Source: a virus. From it: 64,000 nucleotides of DNA. The notes under the pieces were generated by a model. The model worked only from the letters and a program-made list of their open reading frames with translations. It searched no databases and was not told where the DNA came from. Within the stretch, counting starts at the first letter, position 1. The number at the start of each line of letters is the position of its first letter. The stretch spans positions 1 to 64,000 of the IMG/VR virus record IMGVR_UViG_3300031578_009495; one strand, given 5' to 3'. Made by a program: the position numbers and the translations under genes. Below are positions 23,859 to 30,668 of this stretch, one piece after another.

Positions 23859-24248
23859 ATGGAACTATTTTCAACAGATAGAGAACTGGTAACTGCTGCA
23901 ATAAAAAGCGGGTGGCAGGCTATCAGGGTGCTTCAGAACGAGCCGACCATAGACATACTTAGATATGCTATAACAGGTTCGGATGATGCCCTGGTTGAGG
24001 AAGGGACTGAAACGCTTGTTGCCGGACTGACTTCCATAGATGCAGCTTTATTCCCATTGAAAAGAAGACGAAAATCAGTAGGTGGATTAATAGAATATTC
24101 CGAATCGGACACGGTTTTTATCATTTACGATGTTGAGGCTTTATTGACAGATAAGATTCTTTATCAGGAAAAAGAATACGAAGTATTAAAAACAGACTAT
24201 ATTTCACATAGCGGACGGTGCCGGATAGAAGCAAGTAAGGTTGCTTAA
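23859..24248 (+). CDS. Head-closure (stopper) protein, putative
   Basis: 129 residues with a small beta-barrel pattern: SIDAALFPLKRRRKSVGGLIEYSESDTVFIIYDVEALLTDKILYQEKEYEVLKTDYI. This 'DTVFIIYDVxxLLTDKI' layout is typical of head-closure/stopper proteins between the neck and tail-completion genes. The position agrees. Confidence 0.6.
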   Translation: MELFSTDRELVTAAIKSGWQAIRVLQNEPTIDILRYAITGSDDALVEEGTETLVAGLTSIDAALFPLKRRRKSVGGLIEYSESDTVFIIYDVEALLTDKILYQEKEYEVLKTDYISHSGRCRIEASKVA

Positions 24249-24263
24249 TGGTGCATTATTTTC

Positions 24264-24292
24264 TTGACAAATTCTATTCCAACTGTTATATA
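24264..24292 (+). promoter_or_regulatory. Sigma-70-type promoter, TTGACA-N17-TATATA
   Basis: Shares GTGCATTATTTTC upstream of the -35 with the promoters at 4283 and 60047. It sits inside the structural region, ahead of three small non-structural genes, so this block could be expressed separately (moron-like). Confidence 0.7.
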
Positions 24293-24342
24293 TAATTAAT
24301 AGGTTTAATTAATATAAATCATTTGGAATAGGAGGCAACTAA

Positions 24343-24588
24343 ATGGAAAAAGATGAAAGGATAGAAAGTGAGCAAAGCCAGGCAATTAAAAAAGTTAAAC
24401 AGATCATGGAAGAGTTTAAAGCAAAAGGAGGAGGACCTAAAGCAGAAGTTTTTGGGATAGCAGCATATTGCTTTTCGATTCTAAATCCTATTACAAATGA
24501 AACGGAAGAAGAAAGACGTGAATATATTGCCAAAATTCTGCTTGATCAAAAAAGACAGCGGTATCTTGCAGGCATTGATGAAAAATAG
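24343..24588 (+). CDS. Hypothetical protein, 81 aa, own promoter
   Basis: Start after ATAGGAGGCAAC. Helical, charged N-terminus (ERIESEQSQAIKKVKQIMEEFKAKGG). The C-terminal segment EEERREYIAKILLDQKRQRYLAGIDEK resembles the end of the scaffold protein (RQRRLAGIPEP), which may be chance. Function unknown. Confidence 0.5.
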   Translation: MEKDERIESEQSQAIKKVKQIMEEFKAKGGGPKAEVFGIAAYCFSILNPITNETEEERREYIAKILLDQKRQRYLAGIDEK

Positions 24589-24606
24589 TACAGTTAAGGT
24601 TTAAGA

Positions 24607-24795
24607 ATGGGGGCCTATTATCCGCCAACAAACGGGAACGATTTTATAGTTTCTTTTATTACTCCATGGGGAACAGTTGAGCGTGAACCGAGATCTGTTG
24701 ATAGCGTTGATGTCATTGATGTAACATGGGATGAATACGAAAGAATAAAAACAGCTCAGGATATTGTTGCAGATGACGGATGCCCGTATAGATAA
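24607..24795 (+). CDS. Hypothetical protein, 62 aa
   Basis: Short protein starting MGAYYPPTNGNDFIVSFITPWGTVERE, acidic, without a clear ribosome site. It lies in the block behind the promoter at 24264. Confidence 0.35.
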   Translation: MGAYYPPTNGNDFIVSFITPWGTVEREPRSVDSVDVIDVTWDEYERIKTAQDIVADDGCPYR

Positions 24796-24852
24796 ATATC
24801 TGTATCCACAACACACAAAATTGTTAATGTATAATAAATAGATGGTTAAAAT

Positions 24853-25431
24853 ATGCGTGAAAGAGATTTTAAAAAACTTACATATTGGATAGATTACGAT
24901 AAGCCATTGCTATCAGAGCTTACTAAAAACCAGAAAGTTGTTTATTTTGAGAAAAGATTAAAAATGGTTGTTTTGATACCTGTCCATGAACTGCATGTAA
25001 GTTTTATAAAAAGAAAGAAGCATAGCTCTACGCTATTATGTTTTGCCACTTGTATTTGCTGTGCAATTGGAACTCTTGGCAGATTTCTTTCAGGAACGAT
25101 ATATCAAGACAATTCGGATATTAATTTTCTTGCTTTTATTAAAGCATATATGTCTTTTGAATATGGTGAATTACTTTGGGAGAATTTTAGAAATGGACTT
25201 ATATATGGGTTCACTATAAAACAAGGTGGATTTCAGAACGGTTCAAATTATTTTAATGTCAAATCAACGGATGAAATAAATAATTTGGAAATAGACCCAA
25301 CACATTTCTATCAAGATTTTGTTGATGGTACTTCTAAATATATACTTGATCTCAAAAAAGCAGATATAAACGATGAGATATATCTTAAATTCAATAATGT
25401 TTTTGATGCTATTTTTATAAATGGTTTATAA
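24853..25431 (+). CDS. Hypothetical protein with hydrophobic Cys segment, 192 aa
   Basis: The region STLLCFATCICCAIGTLGRFLSG (near 58-82) is hydrophobic and Cys-rich, possibly a membrane helix. The remainder is acidic and aromatic-rich. The strong AT bias and absence of tail-protein patterns suggest an acquired accessory gene placed between stopper and tail-completion genes. Confidence 0.45.
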   Translation: MRERDFKKLTYWIDYDKPLLSELTKNQKVVYFEKRLKMVVLIPVHELHVSFIKRKKHSSTLLCFATCICCAIGTLGRFLSGTIYQDNSDINFLAFIKAYMSFEYGELLWENFRNGLIYGFTIKQGGFQNGSNYFNVKSTDEINNLEIDPTHFYQDFVDGTSKYILDLKKADINDEIYLKFNNVFDAIFINGL

Positions 25432-25433
25432 TC

Positions 25434-25907
25434 ATGCAAATATCAATACAAACAGACTTGAGACAGTTAATAGCAGATGGTAGAAGATCGGAACGAGCCT
25501 TGCAATATACATTCGGCAAGCTTGTCGATCTTGCTACATGGACATTCGACAGATTGATTGATTTGACTCCAAAAAGTGGGAGATCAAGAGAAGGCGAAAG
25601 AGTAGCTGATTCGTGGGAACTAAAATATCAAGGTTATGTTTTATGGAGAGAACTGGCATGGAGTGTTGAAAGCGATAATATAATTATCGACTGGTTAGAA
25701 TTTGGCACAAGAGACCATTGGATAGCCCCAAGATCACCAGGTGGTACTTTGCATTGGATTGATCCAGCTACTGGAGAGGATCGTTTCAGCAAAGGACATA
25801 TGGTTTCCGGAATAAGACCAGTGGGCATGATTAGGCAGACAGAAGCAGAGCTTGGCGCAAGGCTTCGTAGGATACGAATGACAGCAGAAGCGAGAGTATC
25901 GAATTGA
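25434..25907 (+). CDS. Tail-completion protein, HK97 gp10-like
   Basis: 157 residues. The motif IIIDWLEFGTRDHWIAPRSPGGTLHWIDPATGEDRF (near 82-118) followed by GIRPVGMIRQTEAELGARL matches the HK97-gp10/minor-tail completion pattern ('EyGTxxHxIxP...G..HPGtkp'). It links neck and tail tube. Starts 2 nt after the upstream stop. Confidence 0.7.
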   Translation: MQISIQTDLRQLIADGRRSERALQYTFGKLVDLATWTFDRLIDLTPKSGRSREGERVADSWELKYQGYVLWRELAWSVESDNIIIDWLEFGTRDHWIAPRSPGGTLHWIDPATGEDRFSKGHMVSGIRPVGMIRQTEAELGARLRRIRMTAEARVSN

Positions 25908-25914
25908 GGGAAGC

Positions 25915-26367
25915 ATGGCTTTAGGAGCATCAGACTTACCATTCAATCTTGAACGGTCTATAAACAAATATCTCTACGAGAATGTAGGCCCAACGCACAA
26001 GGTTTATTTCTCGGGTAGGGCACCGGAAGATCCAACAGTAGATCAATGGATTGAGTTAAACTGGATTTCGGATGGAAAAGGGTGGGGGGAGCCAACCATA
26101 CTGCAACTTGATTGCAGATCAAAGATAGCTTCCGATAATATGAGACGTAAACTGAAAGAGATGAGAGATTTTCTTTTAGATAAAATGAATGTAAATGAAA
26201 TTGTGCTTTATGATTATGCAGATCCACAGGCTCCTGTAGCATCAGTAATCCCAATATGTCCGAGATATCAGGGTGGGAAGTGGGGGCCGAATGAGCGAAA
26301 GAATAGCATAGCTGTGTATTTTATGACGTATCATATTTACGTTTGGAGGCCGCAAATCCTTCCCTAA
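25915..26367 (+). CDS. Tail terminator-like protein
   Basis: 150 residues with FNLERSINKYLYENVGPTHKVYFSGRAPEDPTVDQWIELNW and later NERKNSIAVYFMTYHIYVWRP, the helix-strand layout of tail terminators/tail-completion proteins that follow gp10-like genes. Start follows GAGGGAAGC. Confidence 0.55.
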   Translation: MALGASDLPFNLERSINKYLYENVGPTHKVYFSGRAPEDPTVDQWIELNWISDGKGWGEPTILQLDCRSKIASDNMRRKLKEMRDFLLDKMNVNEIVLYDYADPQAPVASVIPICPRYQGGKWGPNERKNSIAVYFMTYHIYVWRPQILP

Positions 26368-26383
26368 TTGTAAAAGGTAAGAA

Positions 26384-27247
26384 ATGATACCAGACATAAC
26401 ATACCTGATATTAAATTATAATCCTTATGGGGATAGCCAGGCAGAAGGAATTCTTAAACAGACAATAGATTCTTTTTATGCCAGAAAGAGCAAGAGCCTT
26501 TCAGCGGATGTATATCTTTTAGATCAAGGGACTACGGATACGCACAGAAGTTTCATTATAGAACAACAAAAATATAAACTTAATCTGATCCTTTTCCGGA
26601 AAAACATTGGTATAGCTGGAGCCATAAATTTTATAGTATCTTCAAGTAAATCGCCAGTAATAGGGTTAATAACCTCCGATATCATCTTCACCACAGGAAT
26701 TGATGAAGACCTATACAACAAAGTACAAATCCCAGAGGTCTATCAAGCGGTCCCACTTACTGACAAAAGTGATCTTATTTATCAGACCATGCTTCCGGAA
26801 GAGGAATACGGAAGTGATAATGTAAAAACTCCAGGGAAACCAGGAGAGTATATCAGATGTATAGGATCAGAACTTAATGTTATGTTCTGGAGAAAAAGCA
26901 TATTTGATCGAGTGGGTTTTTATGATGAACGATGGAAGGCCGGATATGAAAACATAGATTTTTCTATGCGCTGTTTTTTAGATGGCGGATGTACTGCTGT
27001 AAGCAAGAATTCTTTTGTATGGCACTTCCATAAAATGACACATAAAAACAAAGCTAATGAAAGAAGTTATGAGGGCTACACCGAGGTAAAAGATTGGCAG
27101 GCTTATGCAAGGCGATTGTGGGATGATAAATGGCCTATGCTAAATAAGTTTATAGATATATATAAACTGCTGGAAGAAAAAGATATAGGGGACTTTCCGG
27201 ACCTATACGAAACGTTTCACGAAAACATTTTTTTGCCATATGCCTAA
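26384..27247 (+). CDS. Glycosyltransferase, GT2-like
   Basis: 287 residues. ITYLILNYNPYG (strand 1), DVYLLDQGTTDTHRSF, LNLILFRKNIGIAGAINFIVSSS, and an acceptor-end AGYENIDFSMRCFLDGG are the pattern of GT-A fold family 2 enzymes; the DxD-like position reads TSDII. It opens the glycosylation island and overlaps the next gene by 8 nt. Confidence 0.7.
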   Translation: MIPDITYLILNYNPYGDSQAEGILKQTIDSFYARKSKSLSADVYLLDQGTTDTHRSFIIEQQKYKLNLILFRKNIGIAGAINFIVSSSKSPVIGLITSDIIFTTGIDEDLYNKVQIPEVYQAVPLTDKSDLIYQTMLPEEEYGSDNVKTPGKPGEYIRCIGSELNVMFWRKSIFDRVGFYDERWKAGYENIDFSMRCFLDGGCTAVSKNSFVWHFHKMTHKNKANERSYEGYTEVKDWQAYARRLWDDKWPMLNKFIDIYKLLEEKDIGDFPDLYETFHENIFLPYA

Positions 27248-28001
27248 AGTATCTGTAATAATTCCAACCTATAATAGGAAGGAATATCTCGAAATTGCGA
27301 TAAGATCAGCAATAAATCAAACTTATCGAGATGTTGAAGTTTTAATCTTGGACGACTGCTCTACTGATAATACAACTGAGATTTTTGATGATTATGAATA
27401 CACAAAATTTGTTAGGTGCATAGTAAACCAGGAAAATATCGGATTCATAAGAAATTGGAATAAAGGAGTTGGTCTGTCCAGTGGAGAGTATATTAAGATA
27501 ATGGGCGATGATGATTTACTTGAAATTAGTTGCATAGCTAAACAGGTAGCGATTCTTGACAACAATCCAGACGTTGGAATTGTTTGCTGTGATTATTTTA
27601 TAATTAATGAAGATGGAATGATTGAAAACAATAATGATTTGTATAGATTGTTCGATAGAGACACGAAAGAAGATGGAATATCCTTTATGTCTAAATATCT
27701 TTTAGGAAGGAGACGGGCAGGGTGGCCAACATCAATATTATTCAGGAGACAAGATTTTGATAAAGTAGGAGGTTTTGATGTTAATGCAGGAGTGGCCGCG
27801 GATATCGACATGTGGTGTAGAATTCTAAGAGATAGTAAATTCTATTACATAGACAAAAAACTTGCATATAACAGGCAGTTTAAGGGCCTTAACAATCTCT
27901 CAAAAAGAATGGATAGAAGCGGTAAGGAATATTTTCTTACCGAGCTCACCAATTATCTAAAAACAGCGAGGGGATTAAATGGCGGAACGAGCACATCCTG
28001 A
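27240..28001 (+). CDS. Glycosyltransferase family 2
   Basis: 253 residues with textbook GT2 motifs: VSVIIPTYNRKEYLEIAIRSAINQTY, LILDDCSTDNTTEIF, and IKIMGDDDLLE (DxD, near 92-96). Probably transfers a sugar from a nucleotide-sugar to a glycan or virion protein. Overlaps the next gene by 23 nt. Confidence 0.9.
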   Translation: MPKVSVIIPTYNRKEYLEIAIRSAINQTYRDVEVLILDDCSTDNTTEIFDDYEYTKFVRCIVNQENIGFIRNWNKGVGLSSGEYIKIMGDDDLLEISCIAKQVAILDNNPDVGIVCCDYFIINEDGMIENNNDLYRLFDRDTKEDGISFMSKYLLGRRRAGWPTSILFRRQDFDKVGGFDVNAGVAADIDMWCRILRDSKFYYIDKKLAYNRQFKGLNNLSKRMDRSGKEYFLTELTNYLKTARGLNGGTSTS

Positions 28002-28554
28002 AGGAAAGGGTTTTATGGAAGGTTCAGTATACAGAGATAACTTCTTTAAGAGATACAACTATGCAGCCGAGTATACTAAAGGTAAGGATATTCTAGACAT
28101 ACCCTGTGGAGTTGGATGGGGGACATCTATCCTTCCTGCTAAAAGTAAAATAGGTATAGATATTTCACCAGAATCTATACGATATGCGTTGACCCACTAT
28201 ACAGACGCAGTGTTTTTAACTGGACGCATGGAGGACATACATTTATCGAGTAATAGTATAGATGTGGTTGTATGTTTAGAAGGATTTGAGCATGTATCCA
28301 AAGATGTTGGATTGAGCTTTCTAATGGAGACAGCCCGAATTTTAAGAGAAGACGGGTTATTGGTATTAAGCTGCCCTGTGGTTCCCCCTGGAGGAAAACA
28401 TTCAGGAAATCCACACCATGTGTATGAACCAACTATTGCAGAAATATTTGAAATACTATATTCCGAATTCAGCCTAATAAAGGCCGAAATTTTTCCAAGC
28501 ATAGACAATCCAATACTGCATTTTGTAGGGAAACCTATATGCGACAAAAAATAA
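27979..28554 (+). CDS. Class I SAM-dependent methyltransferase
   Basis: 191 residues. Motif I DILDIPCGVGWGTSIL (near 37-52), motif II GIDISPESIRYA, and IDVVVCLEGFEHV (near 88-100) followed by ARILREDGLLVLSCPV, as in Methyltransf_11 members. It probably methylates sugars made or moved by the island enzymes. Confidence 0.85.
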   Translation: MAERAHPEGKGFMEGSVYRDNFFKRYNYAAEYTKGKDILDIPCGVGWGTSILPAKSKIGIDISPESIRYALTHYTDAVFLTGRMEDIHLSSNSIDVVVCLEGFEHVSKDVGLSFLMETARILREDGLLVLSCPVVPPGGKHSGNPHHVYEPTIAEIFEILYSEFSLIKAEIFPSIDNPILHFVGKPICDKK

Positions 28555-29087
28555 AAGATTTAGTATCTATAATAAGCGACACCTTTAAAATAGAAGAGCC
28601 TATCTATGAGTTTGGGTCTTTACGGGTTGCAGGGCAAGAAGATTTTGCGGATCTTCGTCCAATGTTTCATGGAAAAGAATATGTTGGGGCAGATATGCGT
28701 AAAGGCGTAGGTGTGGATAGAATACTTGATCTGCACAAAATAGACCTTCCCAATGAATCTGCCGGCACTGTATTATGCTTGGACACACTTGAACATGTGG
28801 AATATCCGCACAAAGCTTTAACAGAAATACATCGCATATTAAAGCTAAACGGAGTCGTGGTTATAAGTAGCGTGATGCTTTTCCCCATCCATGATCATCC
28901 TTATGATTATTGGAGATTCACGCCAGAAGCCTTTAAGTCTATACTTAAACCGTTTAGCAGATCGTTCGTTGGGCATGCCGGGAGGGATGATTTTCCTCAT
29001 ACAGTAATAGGGATTGGATTTAAGGGGAATGCTTTGCCTACATTTAAAGAGAACTTTCATCTGCTTTTTGAAGATTGGAAAAAATGA
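28539..29087 (+). CDS. SAM-dependent methyltransferase-like protein
   Basis: 182 residues. PIYEFGSLRVAG, YVGADMRKGVGVDRILDLHKIDLPNESAGTVLCLDTLEHVEYPHKALTEIHRILKLNGVVVISSVM is the Methyltransf_11-type core, with motif I (usually DxGxG) relaxed to EFGSLR. The tail FPIHDHPYDYWRFTPEAF is typical of glycan-cluster methyltransferases. The overlap with its neighbours points to one operon. Confidence 0.75.
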   Translation: MRQKIKDLVSIISDTFKIEEPIYEFGSLRVAGQEDFADLRPMFHGKEYVGADMRKGVGVDRILDLHKIDLPNESAGTVLCLDTLEHVEYPHKALTEIHRILKLNGVVVISSVMLFPIHDHPYDYWRFTPEAFKSILKPFSRSFVGHAGRDDFPHTVIGIGFKGNALPTFKENFHLLFEDWKK

Positions 29088-30016
29088 TGATAGAAAAACA
29101 AAGACTGTTATTTCTAACAACCGGTTGCGTGACCTACGATTGTGGCATTAACTTTTCCGCAACCTTTGAGCAGATGTTCTCTGAAGTAATCAACTACAAT
29201 TATGTCGAAAAGGCAAACAGTATAGGAAATATAGTAACTAATTCAGAAATAATTGAAATAGTAAAAAAAGAAAAACCGGATTATGTATTTTGGACAACCA
29301 ACTTGCACCAAATAGAAATAGAAACACTGGATAGAATTGCAGAAATGGGAATCAAGGTAATCGCTTGGTTTTCTGATGATCATTGGCGATTTGATAATTA
29401 TTCAAAACATATGGCGGGGCATGTTTATTGCTCTGTAACGACAGACAAGTGTGCAGTTGAAAAATATAAAAGGTCTGGTTTAAGAGTTATAAGATCTCAA
29501 TGGGCCTCGAATCCTAATTACTATAAAAAAACAAACCACAGGCTTTTGTATGACGTTAGTTTTGTTGGCGGAAAGTACGGGAATAGACAAGAAAAATTAG
29601 ACCACTTAAAAAGCAAATGCCAATGCCATATAAATATTTTCGGGAAAGGATTTTCGAAGTTTTTAGAATTCGATGAAATGATCGAAGTATTTAATTCCAG
29701 CAGAATTAATCTGAATCTTAGTGAAAGTTCTACTAAGGGTTTCGGCTCACAAATAAAAGGCAGGGTTTTTGAAATTACAATGTGCGGAGGGTTCTTATTA
29801 ACTGAGCATGCAGATGGAATAGAAGAATACTTTGAAATAGGAAAAGAAATAGAATGTTTTGAAAGTTTGCAAGAAGCACTTGTGAAGATTGAATACTATC
29901 TTAAATATGAAGACAAACGAAAAGAAATAGCAGAGGCAGGGTATGCCCGTGCAATGAAAGAACACACATGGGAAAAAAGATTGAAAAATATATTTTATGA
30001 ATTGGAGGATGTATGA
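29084..30016 (+). CDS. CgeB/DUF3880-like glycosyltransferase
   Basis: ATG 29084 overlaps the previous stop. 310 residues: N-terminal Rossmann-like half (KPDYVFWTTNLHQIEIETLDRIAEMGIKVIAWFSDDHWRFDNYSKHMAG) and C-terminal half with VSFVGGKYGNRQEKLDHL, INLNLSES and GRVFEITMCGGFLLTEHADGIEEYFEIGKEIECFES, the hallmark of CgeB-type GT-B enzymes. Frequent in phages with surface-glycan genes. Confidence 0.8.
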   Translation: MMIEKQRLLFLTTGCVTYDCGINFSATFEQMFSEVINYNYVEKANSIGNIVTNSEIIEIVKKEKPDYVFWTTNLHQIEIETLDRIAEMGIKVIAWFSDDHWRFDNYSKHMAGHVYCSVTTDKCAVEKYKRSGLRVIRSQWASNPNYYKKTNHRLLYDVSFVGGKYGNRQEKLDHLKSKCQCHINIFGKGFSKFLEFDEMIEVFNSSRINLNLSESSTKGFGSQIKGRVFEITMCGGFLLTEHADGIEEYFEIGKEIECFESLQEALVKIEYYLKYEDKRKEIAEAGYARAMKEHTWEKRLKNIFYELEDV

Positions 30017-30666
30017 TTATACCTGATAGAAAACAGTATGAAATAGCTTTTCATGGAGACGCCTATTTTTTAACTATTTTCGATACTGTTCTTGCAAAAA
30101 GTGATGTATTTATTGAAACAGGCACATATCAGGGGCACTCAGCGGAATATGTAGCAAGAACGTTTGGGCATCTCAAAATATTCTCTTGTGAACCCAACTA
30201 TAAACATTTCGAGATCGCCGAAGAGAGACTAAAACCATTCAAGGATAATATTACTTTGAGGAGCGAATTGTCGCCTGGTTTCCTTTACAATATTGTTAAG
30301 GCACATCCAGATATTATAAATAAAGATGTTGTATTTTGGCTTGATGCACATCCATTTAAGGCCGATCCCTATGAATGGCCATTAAAAGAAGAGATAAACT
30401 TTATAACAAAGACTTTCAAAAAGGCGTACATTTTTATAGATGATTTCAAGGTACCGGGCCGACCTGACTTTCAGTTTAATTCACATCTTGGACAAGAATA
30501 TTCCTATGAATTTATTCAGAACGAATTATGCAAAGATAAAGCATGCTCAATATATTTCCCTAGCTATAAAGAAAAAACTTCTAAACATCATCCCCTTGTA
30601 GGATGGATATTAATTGAATTCGGACATCCGAAAATTCAAATACCAGATTTCTGTGAAGGATTGTGA
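30013..30666 (+). CDS. Class I methyltransferase-like / TylF-like protein
   Basis: 217 residues. SDVFIETGTYQGHSAEYVARTFGHLKIFSCEPNYKHFEIAEERL carries motif I (ETGTYQG) and an acidic strand-2 end, followed by VVFWLDAHPF and AYIFIDDF, as in Methyltransf_24/FkbM-type enzymes. ATGA overlap with the gene upstream. Confidence 0.75.
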   Translation: MIIPDRKQYEIAFHGDAYFLTIFDTVLAKSDVFIETGTYQGHSAEYVARTFGHLKIFSCEPNYKHFEIAEERLKPFKDNITLRSELSPGFLYNIVKAHPDIINKDVVFWLDAHPFKADPYEWPLKEEINFITKTFKKAYIFIDDFKVPGRPDFQFNSHLGQEYSYEFIQNELCKDKACSIYFPSYKEKTSKHHPLVGWILIEFGHPKIQIPDFCEGL

Positions 30667-30668
30667 TA

